Below are positions 42,576-50,223 of a stretch of DNA of 64,000 nt, piece by piece. The first letter of the stretch is position 1. Each line of letters begins with the position of its first letter. A model generated the notes under the pieces. It did not search any database and had not been told where the DNA came from. It saw nothing but the letters and a program-made list of their open reading frames with translations. Source of the DNA: an uncultured Stenotrophomonas sp. (GTDB taxonomy: Bacteria; Pseudomonadota; Gammaproteobacteria; Xanthomonadales; Xanthomonadaceae). The stretch covers positions 62,001 to 126,000 of the forward strand of contig CAJYNG010000009.1 of NCBI GenBank assembly GCA_913775725.1. The letters are read 5' to 3'. Made by a program: the position numbers and the translations under genes.

Positions 42576-43502
42576 TCAGTACTTCGGCACGCCGTTGTCC
42601 ACGTCTTCCGACCAGGCGTTGATGCCGCCGGTGACGTTGAACACCTTGGTGAAGCCCAGGGCGCGGAACTGCTCGGCGGCCTGTGCGCTGCGGCCACCGT
42701 GGTGGCACATGAAGGCCAGCGCGGTGTCCTTCGGCAGGGCTTCCAGCTCGGCGCGGCCGTTGCCGTCGAAGCTCTTGAACGGCACGCCAACCGCAGCGAT
42801 GGAGCGCTCATCGGCCGGGCGCACGTCCACGAGGGTGATGTTGCCGGCACGCACCAGGTCGTCGGCATCACGCACGCTGATTTCCTGCACCGGCTTGGGC
42901 GCATTCGGGTTGTCGATGGCCAGGCCCTTGCCGCGGATGTCGTCCACCCAGTCGATGGTGATGCCGTTGGCGCGACGGGCGCTGGCCAGGTCGAACTGCA
43001 CGCGCAGGCCGTTGGACTCGGCGGCAATCGCGCCTTCGTCGTGCGGGGCCAGCTGGAAGTTCGGCTGGAAGCCGGCGTCGATGCTCAGCTGCAGGGCGGC
43101 ACCCGGGGCGTCGGCCAGCGCACCCTTGAGCATTTCCACGGCAGCCGGGGTGACGGTGATGTTCGGCGGGGTACGGTCCGGCGCAGCCAGGCCCAGCACG
43201 CTGCTCAGCTCGCCGCTGGCGGCCATCTGCAGCACGATGTCGCTGCCGCCGACCAGTTCGCCGTCGATGTACAGCTGCGGGATGGTCGGCCAGTCGCCGT
43301 AGGCCTTGATGCCTTCACGGATTTCCTGGTCGGCCAGCACGTTGACGTGGGCGAACTCGACGCCGAGGTCCTGCAGGGCGCCCACGGCCTTGGCCGAGAA
43401 ACCACACTGCGGCATCGACGGCTGGCCCTTCATGAACAGCACGACGCGGTTGGCGTTGAGGATGGATTCGATGCGCGAACGCAGGGCGGGATCGAGGGAC
43501 AT
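42576..43502 (-). CDS. Monothiol glutaredoxin fused to an A-type-like and a rhodanese domain
   Basis: 308 residues in three parts. Residues 1-105: Grx4-type monothiol glutaredoxin with CGFS (C33) and WPTIP cis-proline, which normally binds a glutathione-ligated 2Fe-2S cluster. Residues 112-205: IscA/ErpA-like A-type scaffold fold (ITVTPAAVEMLKGALADAPGAALQLSIDAG, GLAIDNPNAP), but the three cluster cysteines of that family are missing. Residues 206-308: rhodanese domain with active Cys266 in MCHHGGRSAQ. The only cysteines are C33 and C266. Fusion of Fe-S carrier and sulfur-transfer parts points to Fe-S trafficking. Confidence 0.9.
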   Translation of the reverse strand: MSLDPALRSRIESILNANRVVLFMKGQPSMPQCGFSAKAVGALQDLGVEFAHVNVLADQEIREGIKAYGDWPTIPQLYIDGELVGGSDIVLQMAASGELSSVLGLAAPDRTPPNITVTPAAVEMLKGALADAPGAALQLSIDAGFQPNFQLAPHDEGAIAAESNGLRVQFDLASARRANGITIDWVDDIRGKGLAIDNPNAPKPVQEISVRDADDLVRAGNITLVDVRPADERSIAAVGVPFKSFDGNGRAELEALPKDTALAFMCHHGGRSAQAAEQFRALGFTKVFNVTGGINAWSEDVDNGVPKY

Positions 43503-43546
43503 GGACGTCGGGGTTCCGGGAATTCGAATCGTCAATTCTAACCCTC

Positions 43547-44341
43547 ATGGCATCATGGGGGATGAGCAGCGCAGGAACATTGCATCGCATCCCGGGCCGC
43601 CCCTGGCGCTGGCTGCCCTGGCTGGTGGCGTCGCAGCTGGCCGTGATCCTGGCCTGGGCACTGGCCGGCTGGCAGTGGGGCCTGCCGCTGCTGGCGGCCA
43701 GCCATGCGCTGTTCGTGGTGCCGGTATTCCTGCCCAACAGCCGTTTCTATGCACCGGTGATGAGCCGGGTGCCGGATGCCGGCAACAGCGTCTGGTTGAC
43801 CATCGATGACGGCCCCAGCCCGGAGACCCGCGCTTTGCTCGACCTGCTCGAGCGCCACCAGGCGCGCGCCACCTTCTTCCTGGTGGGCGAGCGCGCGCTG
43901 GCGCAGCCGGAACTGGTGGCCGAGATCCTGCGTCGCGGCCACGACCTGGGCAACCACAGCCACAGCCACCCGCAGGCGCGTTTCTGGCGGCTGGGCCCAG
44001 CCGCGATGCGCGCCGAGATCGAAGGTTGCCAGCACGCGCTGCAGGCCCTGGGGGGCCAGCCGGTGCGCTGGTACCGCTCGGTGGTGGGCATGACCAATCC
44101 GTTCGTGGCACCGGTGCTGCAGCGGTTGGGTCTGGTCCGGGTGGGCTGGAGCGCGCGCGGCTACGACGGGGTCGACTGCACCACGCAGGGCGTGCTCGAC
44201 CGCCTGCTGCCGGACCTGCGCCCGGGCGCCATCGTGCTGCTGCATGAAGGCGCCGCACACGGCCATAACCTGGAGATCATCGAGCGCGTGCTGCAGGCGC
44301 TGGAGGAGCGTGGGTTGAAGGCGCAGCTGCCGACCCTGTAA
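43547..44341 (+). CDS. Polysaccharide deacetylase (NodB fold), membrane-anchored
   Basis: 264 residues with one or two N-terminal membrane segments and a NodB deacetylase domain: TIDDGPSP (D87-D88), HSHSH zinc histidines at 137-141, and the terminal LHEG motif. It is expected to remove N-acetyl groups from an exported polysaccharide or peptidoglycan. ATG at 43547 is used; ATG at 43562, preceded by GGGGG, is an alternative. It is divergent from the glutaredoxin fusion, 44 bp apart. Confidence 0.85.
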   Translation: MASWGMSSAGTLHRIPGRPWRWLPWLVASQLAVILAWALAGWQWGLPLLAASHALFVVPVFLPNSRFYAPVMSRVPDAGNSVWLTIDDGPSPETRALLDLLERHQARATFFLVGERALAQPELVAEILRRGHDLGNHSHSHPQARFWRLGPAAMRAEIEGCQHALQALGGQPVRWYRSVVGMTNPFVAPVLQRLGLVRVGWSARGYDGVDCTTQGVLDRLLPDLRPGAIVLLHEGAAHGHNLEIIERVLQALEERGLKAQLPTL

Positions 44342-44363
44342 CCCCGGGTTCTGGTCGCTTGGA

Positions 44364-44490
44364 GCAGCCGAGCATGGGCTCGGCGCTACAAGGGTTGGCG
44401 ATCATCCTGTAGCGCCCGAGCCGATGCTCGGGCGGCGGTGCGCAACACCGGAAAACGTCGCAGGGCAGCCGAGCATGGGCTCGGCGCTAC
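44364..44490. repeat. Three SMAG-type palindromes
   Basis: Units at 44364-44389 (minus, ends CTAC), 44409-44435 (plus, starts GTAG) and 44465-44490 (minus, ends CTAC). Units 1 and 3 share the stem GCCGAG/CTCGGC. They lie between the polysaccharide deacetylase and the convergent methyltransferase, whose TAG stop (44487-44489) is inside the third unit. Confidence 0.82.
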
Positions 44491-45206
44491 AACGCAGGGC
44501 GTTGGGCGACCAGCAGCCAGCTGTTGAAAGGGGTACGCCCGTGCAGCGGTCGGGGCGCCGTCACCTGCAATCCGGCTTCGGTCAGCGTCGCCTGCAGCAC
44601 CTTCGGATCGGGGTAGTGGCACGGTCGCGTGTCCATCCAGCCGACCAGCCAGGCCAGCCGGTCGGCCACCCGCGTGGTGCGGTCGCGGCCATCGCCGGTG
44701 GCCAGGGGCGTACGCAGCAGCAGACGCCCACCGCGGGCCACACGCGCACTGGCGGCGCGCAGCAGCGCCTGCTGCGCACCCGCTTCCAGGTACTGCAGCA
44801 CATCCAGCAGCAATACGTGCCCGGCCCGTGCCGGCAGCGGCGCCTGCAGGTCCAGACAATCGAAGTGCACATCGTCAAGTTGAGTGGCAGCACGCCGGGC
44901 ACGTGCGATCTTGGCGGCATCCAGGTCCACACCCAGGTAGCGCCGGGTGTCGCCGCGCTGGCGCAGCACGTGGGCAAACAAGCCCAGCCCGCAGCCCAGG
45001 TCCAATACCGGCTGCCCGTCATCGGGAAGCTGCTGCAGCGCGCCTTCGTACAGCGGATCGCTGCCGAGCTTGCTGCGGGTGTAGAAGTAATCGCTGCGGT
45101 TGCCCCAGACCCGTGCCGGGCGGAACGCCTCGGCGATGGAACGCGCCTGTGCGTTCGTCAGGGCAGTGCAGGGCAGCGGCGTGCCAGTCCGTGGCAAGCC
45201 GCCCAT
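44487..45206 (-). CDS. Class I SAM-dependent methyltransferase
   Basis: 239 residues with Rossmann motif I VLDLGCGLGLFAHVL, acidic loop LGVDLDAAKI and post-I FDCLDLQAP, typical of small-molecule or lipid methyltransferases. A helical lid region (YFYTRSKLGSDPLYEGAL) precedes motif I. The substrate is unknown. It is the last gene of the operon alaA-lipase-methyltransferase: only 4 bp separate its start from the lipase stop. Its stop codon is supplied by a SMAG repeat. Confidence 0.85.
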   Translation of the reverse strand: MGGLPRTGTPLPCTALTNAQARSIAEAFRPARVWGNRSDYFYTRSKLGSDPLYEGALQQLPDDGQPVLDLGCGLGLFAHVLRQRGDTRRYLGVDLDAAKIARARRAATQLDDVHFDCLDLQAPLPARAGHVLLLDVLQYLEAGAQQALLRAASARVARGGRLLLRTPLATGDGRDRTTRVADRLAWLVGWMDTRPCHYPDPKVLQATLTEAGLQVTAPRPLHGRTPFNSWLLVAQRPAL

Positions 45207-45210
45207 CGTC

Positions 45211-45828
45211 TCAGTCCGCTGCGCCGAGCAGGTGTGCGGCCACCGGCAACGCCCGCTTGCTCCACAGCGTGTACATCCGCGCCGAAGGGTGCAGGCCATC
45301 CTCGGCAATCATCGCCGGGTCTTCGCCCTGCGCGCGGCTGATATCGGTGATGTCGACGAAGGCCACGCCCTGCTGGGTGCTGATCACCTCGGCAGCCGCG
45401 TTGAACTCGTCGGTCTCGATCTCGATCGCGGCCAGGTCGCGGCCACTGCCGGTGCCGAACGGGGTCGCACCCCAATCGGGGAAGGACAGCACCAGCACGC
45501 GGCCGGCATCACCGCCAGCGAAGCCGATTGCCCGCTGCAGCAGGGCCTGGAACTGGCTGCGGTATTCGTCCAGCGGACGCCCGCGGTACTGGTTGTTGAC
45601 GCCGATCAGCAGGCTGACGAATTCGAACGGCCCCTGCGGCGCGGCTGCATCGATGCCGGCATCGAGTTCGTCGGTGGTCCAGCCGGTGGTGGCGATGGTC
45701 TGCGGGTCGCCCAGGTCAATGCCGTGCGCGCGCAGGGCGGCGGCCAGCTGGTGCGGCCAGCGGCCTTCGACCGCAACCGCTTCACCGATGGTGTACGAAT
45801 CACCCAGCGCCAGATAGGACAGCGCCAC
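45211..45828 (-). CDS. SGNH/GDSL-family hydrolase
   Basis: 205 residues with block I GDSYT (Ser11 nucleophile), block III GVNN and the Asp/His pair in DGLHPSA, the SGNH esterase/lipase set. No signal peptide, so cytosolic. The substrate is not known; a cytosolic thioesterase or arylesterase role is possible. It overlaps no gene but lies 3 bp from alaA and 4 bp from the methyltransferase, in one operon. Confidence 0.88.
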   Translation of the reverse strand: MALSYLALGDSYTIGEAVAVEGRWPHQLAAALRAHGIDLGDPQTIATTGWTTDELDAGIDAAAPQGPFEFVSLLIGVNNQYRGRPLDEYRSQFQALLQRAIGFAGGDAGRVLVLSFPDWGATPFGTGSGRDLAAIEIETDEFNAAAEVISTQQGVAFVDITDISRAQGEDPAMIAEDGLHPSARMYTLWSKRALPVAAHLLGAAD

Positions 45829-45831
45829 GGC

Positions 45832-47106
45832 TCAGGCCACCGAACGGCGTGGCTTCAGCGGCACGACCTTGGTTGCGTCCTCGGCACGGCGGGCAAGCAC
45901 GCGGTCGATGCGGGCGAACACATCGCGCATCACCGAGGCTTCCGGCAGCAGGGTCACGCGGAAATGATGGCGGTAGGGCACGTTGAAGCTGGAGCCCGGT
46001 ACCACCAGCACGCCCTCGTTGTTCATCAGGTCCAGCGCGAAGTTGTGGTCGTCAAAGCCCTTGGCAGCGGCACCGACCACAGCCGGGAACGCATACAGCG
46101 CGCCGGCCGGCGCGACCAGCGACAGGTGCTCACTGGCTTCGCAGGCCTCGATCACCGCGCGGCGGGTTTCATACAGGCGACCGCCCGGCGTGCACAGCTC
46201 GGAAATGGTGTCCGGGCCGTTCACCGCGGCCTCGATGGCGTACTGGCCCGGCACGTTGGCGCACAGGCGCAGTGCGCCGAGCAGGTCCAGCGCGGCGCGG
46301 AAGTCGCCCAGGCGCGCGTCGTCGCCGCTGAGGTGGGCCCAGCCCACGCGCCAGCCGCAGGCACGGTGCACCTTGCTCAGGCCGCTGAAGGTCAGGCACG
46401 GATGGTCGCCGGCCAGCGGCGCGACCGGCTGGAACACCGCGTCGTCGTACAGGATCTGGTCGTAGATCTCATCGACCAGCAACAGCAGGTTGTGGCGTCG
46501 TGCGATCTCGACCACGCGCTCCAGCAGTTCGCGCGGGTAGCTGGCGCCGCTGGGGTTGTTCGGGTTGATCAGCACGATGGCGCGGGTGCGCGACGACACC
46601 AGCGTCTCGATCTCGCTCGGATCCGGCTGGAAGCCGTTTTCGGCAGCGCAGCGGTAGTACACCGGGCGGCCATCGTTGAGGATGGTCGAGGCCGACCACA
46701 GCGGGTAGTCCGGCGAGGGCACCAGCACCTCATCGCCCGGGTTGAGCAGCGCGCGCAGCGACAGGTCGATCAGTTCGCTGACGCCATTGCCGACGAACAC
46801 GCGGTCCGGGTGTGCATCGGGTGCGCCACGGCGGGCGTAGTAATCGGCGATGGCCTCGCGTGCCACCGGCAGGCCCTGCTGGTGGGTGTACGGGTCGGTG
46901 CGGCCCATGTCGTCGGCGATCGCGCGCTGCAGGTGCTCGGGCGCGCGGAAACCGAAGTTGCCCGGGTTGCCGATGTTGAGCTTGATCAGCTTACGGCCCT
47001 GCGCCTCCAGCTCCCGGGCTCGCCGCGCCAGTTCTCCGCGGATTTCGTAGCGCACTTCGGAAAGGCGCTCGCGGATGGCCAGGGGCTTGGGCGAGATGGT
47101 GGACAT
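45832..47106 (-). CDS. alaA: PLP-dependent aminotransferase, AlaA-type
   Basis: 424 residues of the class I/II aminotransferase fold. The PLP lysine is in SGLSKVHRACGWRVGW; INPNNPSGASYP and YTHQQGLPVAREAIADYY are also conserved. It matches the AlaA group (glutamate-pyruvate). Expected role: alanine synthesis. MSTISPKP at 47106 is the preferred start; an upstream ATG at 47130 adds eight residues. It is divergent from rsgA and leads an operon with the SGNH hydrolase and the methyltransferase. Confidence 0.87.
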   Translation of the reverse strand: MSTISPKPLAIRERLSEVRYEIRGELARRARELEAQGRKLIKLNIGNPGNFGFRAPEHLQRAIADDMGRTDPYTHQQGLPVAREAIADYYARRGAPDAHPDRVFVGNGVSELIDLSLRALLNPGDEVLVPSPDYPLWSASTILNDGRPVYYRCAAENGFQPDPSEIETLVSSRTRAIVLINPNNPSGASYPRELLERVVEIARRHNLLLLVDEIYDQILYDDAVFQPVAPLAGDHPCLTFSGLSKVHRACGWRVGWAHLSGDDARLGDFRAALDLLGALRLCANVPGQYAIEAAVNGPDTISELCTPGGRLYETRRAVIEACEASEHLSLVAPAGALYAFPAVVGAAAKGFDDHNFALDLMNNEGVLVVPGSSFNVPYRHHFRVTLLPEASVMRDVFARIDRVLARRAEDATKVVPLKPRRSVA

Positions 47107-47229
47107 GGGGGCTGGGCCGTCAAAAGGCATGGGGATTCCATCCTACCGGAATTGCTGCAGTGCATGGCAAGGGCGCCGGGCTTGTCATTGCTGGGCTGGC
47201 AGGGGGCCGTCACAGGTAGAATGGCGGCG

Positions 47230-48330
47230 ATGACCCAGACCCCCGATTTCATCGCCCTGCAGACCATTGGCTGGCCCTGGCCGGGCCCGGCGCAGCAGGC
47301 CGACTGGCAGGCCGCGATGGCCGCACACCCGCAGGCCCGCCCGGCACGGGTGATCGAACAGCACCGTACCCACTACGTGGTGGCCGATGGCCCGGATGCG
47401 TCGATCAAGGCCGAGTCGCTGCCGGAATGGCAGCGACCGCGCTTCCCCAGCCATGAACGGCCGGCCGTGGGTGACTGGGTGCTGCTCGATGGCATCCGCA
47501 TCGTCGCGCTGCTGCCACGCCGCACCGCGATCAAGCGTGGTGCCGCAGGTGAGCACTACCACCAGCAGGTGATCGCGGCCAACATCGATACGGTGTTCAT
47601 CGTCTGCGGCCTGGATGCCGACTTCAATCCGCGCCGCATCGAGCGCTACCTGCTGCTGGTCGGCGGTGGCGGTGCCGAACCGGTGGTGGTGCTGACCAAG
47701 GCTGACCAGACCGAGTACAGCGAAGACGCGCTGGCGGTGCTGGAAGAGCTGGAGATGCAGGGCATCGCGCTGCATGCGATCAACGGCCTGGATGCCGATA
47801 GCGTAGCCGTGCTGCAGCCGTGGCTGGGCCCGGGCCGCACGGTGGTGCTGGTGGGTTCTTCCGGCGCCGGTAAATCCACGCTGACCAACACCCTGCTCGG
47901 CGAGCAGCGGATGAAGACCAATGCAGTGCGTGCCAATGACTCGCGCGGCCGCCACACCACCACCCACCGCGCGCTGATGCCGCTGCCGACCGGCGCCTGC
48001 CTGATCGACACCCCCGGCATGCGCGAGCTGAAGCCGACCGGTGAAGAGACGCTGTCCGAAGGCGGCTTCGCCGATATCGAAGCGCTGGCCGCGCAGTGCC
48101 GTTTCAACGACTGCAAGCACCAGCAGGAACCGGGCTGTGCCGTACGCGCAGCGATCGACGCAGGCGAGATCGAAGAGAGCCGGCTGCTGAACTACTTCAA
48201 GCTGAAGGAAGAAGTGGCCGCCGCCGCCGCCAAGCTGGCGGTCCGCCAGGCCGAGACCGCGCAGGAACGCGGTGGCAGGAAGGGCAAGGGCCAGCAGTTC
48301 CGCCCGGCTGGCAAGCCGCGTAGGCGCTGA
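47230..48330 (+). CDS. rsgA: Ribosome small-subunit-dependent GTPase A
   Basis: 366 residues. An OB-fold N-terminus is followed by the circularly permuted GTPase: G4 VLTKAD appears first, then G1 GSSGAGKST and G3 DTPGM, and finally a zinc knuckle CRFNDCKHQQEPGC. RsgA releases factors from the 30S subunit late in maturation. ATG at 47230 is chosen; ATG 47221 adds three residues. It is divergent from alaA. The C-terminal tail is Lys/Arg-rich, for RNA contact. A perfect 19 bp inverted repeat follows the stop. Confidence 0.95.
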   Translation: MTQTPDFIALQTIGWPWPGPAQQADWQAAMAAHPQARPARVIEQHRTHYVVADGPDASIKAESLPEWQRPRFPSHERPAVGDWVLLDGIRIVALLPRRTAIKRGAAGEHYHQQVIAANIDTVFIVCGLDADFNPRRIERYLLLVGGGGAEPVVVLTKADQTEYSEDALAVLEELEMQGIALHAINGLDADSVAVLQPWLGPGRTVVLVGSSGAGKSTLTNTLLGEQRMKTNAVRANDSRGRHTTTHRALMPLPTGACLIDTPGMRELKPTGEETLSEGGFADIEALAAQCRFNDCKHQQEPGCAVRAAIDAGEIEESRLLNYFKLKEEVAAAAAKLAVRQAETAQERGGRKGKGQQFRPAGKPRRR

Positions 48331-48340
48331 TCGGAATCGC

Positions 48341-48379
48341 GGGGTCAGAGCCCATTGCGCCGCAATGGGCTCTGACCCC
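48341..48379. repeat. Perfect 19 bp inverted repeat after rsgA
   Basis: GGGGTCAGAGCCCATTGCG (48341-48359) and its complement (48361-48379) with a single-base centre. It lacks flanking T-runs. It could be a transcription stop through an RNA hairpin or a DNA-binding site. It does not share the SMAG GTAG head. Confidence 0.7.
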
Positions 48380-48432
48380 TGCAATGAACCCGTCTCTGCC
48401 CGCTTCGGGCGGGTGCCAACTGCCCGCTCCTG

Positions 48433-48507
48433 GTAGGTGCCAACCTTGGTTGGCACGAATCTGTCCGCAGCCCGCCCTCGCCGGATGCCAACCCAGGTTG
48501 GCACCTA
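48433..48507. repeat. SMAG-type palindrome pair, head-to-head
   Basis: GTAG at 48433 with stem GTGCCAACC/GGTTGGCAC, and an inverse unit ending CTAC at 48504-48507. The same stem type (CCAACCTTGGTTGG) occurs at 32277-32336. It lies just upstream of the QEGLA gene and may affect its 5' region. Confidence 0.82.
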
Positions 48508-48539
48508 CCAACGCGCGGGCAGGGCGCTATAGTCCGCGC

Positions 48540-49793
48540 ATGGAACCGACTGCGACGCTGGACCGTGACGTGGCCCACCATGCAGCGCTCGATGCGCGCC
48601 TGGTCGAGGCCGTGGGGGGCATCCGCCTGCTGGGCTTGACCAGCTGGCCGGCCACGCTGCAGGCACCTTTCCTGGACAGCGTGGCACGTGGGCAACCGGT
48701 GCTGCCGAAGGTGGATTACCCGAGGCTGGATTTCAGCGAGGAGCGCCGCGCACTGGCCGCGATCGCCACCGACTGCGACGACAGCCACCCGCTGGGCCAC
48801 TACGTGCGGCAGTCGGCCCAGAGCTGGGACCTGGCCGCGCAGCTGCTGGAAGGGCTGGGCACCGCCGCCGTCGATACCTGTTCGGTGCAGCTGTTCGGCG
48901 CACCCGAGCAGCCGTTGCCGGGCAATGGCCCGAGCACGCGCGAAGCAGCGCGCCACTTCATCCAGATTGCCGCCGAACTGGACCACGAGCTGCTGGCGCC
49001 GGAAGAGCAGGTGCCGGTCTCGGCCATCGCGCTGCAACTGCAGCTGCAGAACGATCTGGACGCCTTCTTCGAATCACGCATCATCCAGGTGCAGCTGGAT
49101 CCGGAGCTGGTGTCCAAGGCCGCCGCCGGCCCGACCCGCATCCGCCTGCGCACCAGCGCGCGCTTCAGTGCCTACGACCGCGCGCAGCTGTTCCACCACG
49201 AAGCGCTGGTGCATTCGCTGACCGCATTGAATGGCCGCGAACAGCCGGTGTTGCCGAGCCTGGCATTGTCGTCGCCGCGGGTGACCGCCACCCAGGAAGG
49301 GTTGGCGACGTTTGCCGAGCAGATCACTGGCAGCATCGACATCGAGCGCCTGAAGCGCATCAGCCTGCGCACCGAAGCGATCGCGATGGCACGCGAAGGC
49401 GCCGATTTCATCGAAGTGTTCCGCTATTTCTGCGACGCCGGGCAGAACGCCGAAGAAAGCTTCGCTTCGGCGCAGCGCGTGTTCCGCGGCGTGCCGCCCA
49501 GTGGCGGCCTGGCCTTCACCAAGGACACGGTGTACCTGCGCGGCCTGGTGTCGGTGCATACCTTCTTCCGCCACATGCTGGCCGAGGACCGACTGCAGGT
49601 CTGCCGCTGGTTGTTCGCCGGCAAGATGAGCCTGGCCGATGCGATCGCGTTCGCGCCGCTGTTCGAAGCGGGTGTGCTGAAGCCGCCGCGCTGGCTGCCG
49701 CACTGGGTGAGCCGGGCGAACGGCCTGGCCGGGATGCTGGCGTTTTCGCTGTTCGCCAACCGCATACGGATGGACCAGCTGGCGCCGGAATGA
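48540..49793 (+). CDS. QEGLA-motif protein (DUF1704, flavohemoglobin-expression-modulating family)
   Basis: 417 residues containing ATQEGLATFAE, the QEGLA motif, and the zincin-like HHEALVHSLTALNG (HExxH-like). Similar proteins are annotated as flavohemoglobin expression-modulating factors, although the mechanism is unclear; a metalloprotease-like role is inferred. ATG at 48540 is used. Convergent with the TonB-receptor gene. A long nested palindrome fills the gap between them. Confidence 0.85.
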   Translation: MEPTATLDRDVAHHAALDARLVEAVGGIRLLGLTSWPATLQAPFLDSVARGQPVLPKVDYPRLDFSEERRALAAIATDCDDSHPLGHYVRQSAQSWDLAAQLLEGLGTAAVDTCSVQLFGAPEQPLPGNGPSTREAARHFIQIAAELDHELLAPEEQVPVSAIALQLQLQNDLDAFFESRIIQVQLDPELVSKAAAGPTRIRLRTSARFSAYDRAQLFHHEALVHSLTALNGREQPVLPSLALSSPRVTATQEGLATFAEQITGSIDIERLKRISLRTEAIAMAREGADFIEVFRYFCDAGQNAEESFASAQRVFRGVPPSGGLAFTKDTVYLRGLVSVHTFFRHMLAEDRLQVCRWLFAGKMSLADAIAFAPLFEAGVLKPPRWLPHWVSRANGLAGMLAFSLFANRIRMDQLAPE

Positions 49794-49835
49794 AATGCGT
49801 TGGCGGATCCTGTAGCGCCTGCCTGCCATCGGTGG

Positions 49836-50180
49836 GGAGGAGGCGGGGCACCCTGGCCAGGACACGCAAAAGCCCCTCCATGGTGCTCGATGGCGCCATC
49901 CATGGCGCCAACGGTCCTGACCAGGGTGCCCCGCCTCCTCCAGACAGATTCCAGCGGGCGCGGTAGCAGGTCCACCAGAGGGATTGCGCTTGAAAAGCAA
50001 AGAGCCGGGCATTGCCCGGCTCTTTGCTTTTGCTCTTGCTTTCCATTGCCTCCGCGCCGGCGCAGGAAATTGTCGAGCGGGGGTAGGCAGGCCCATGCAG
50101 GACCGTTGGCGCCATGGATGGCGCCATCGAGCCCCCAGGGACGGGTTTACGGCGTGTCCTGCATGGGCCTGCCTACCCGC
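49836..50180. repeat. Long nested palindrome, locus D (two inverted units)
   Basis: Fills most of the 430 bp gap 49794-50223, which has no gene. Unit D1: 28-nt arms 49836-49863 and 49914-49941 (one mismatch) around a 50-nt loop. Unit D2: perfect 23 bp arms 50081-50103 and 50156-50178 around a 52-nt loop, in opposite orientation. Both loops hold TGGCGCCA-TCCA-TGGCGCCA. A central perfect palindrome AAAAGCAAAGAGCCGGGCA (49993-50031) looks like a bidirectional terminator. The sequences between each unit and the centre are also complementary. Confidence 0.85.
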
Positions 50181-50223
50181 GCCATGCAGGAACAATCAAC
50201 GCGCCGCAGCGCCCGCTTTCGAT

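Noticed and set aside
45100-48330. A single reading frame of 1076 codons opposite alaA
   Set aside because: It runs antisense through the lipase and aminotransferase genes and then continues into the real rsgA reading frame. High-GC codon bias keeps the frame open; the protein before rsgA matches nothing.
49794-50223. Short open frames inside the palindromic gap
   Set aside because: They have no ribosome-binding site, no homology that I recognise, and the sequence is constrained by pairing instead.
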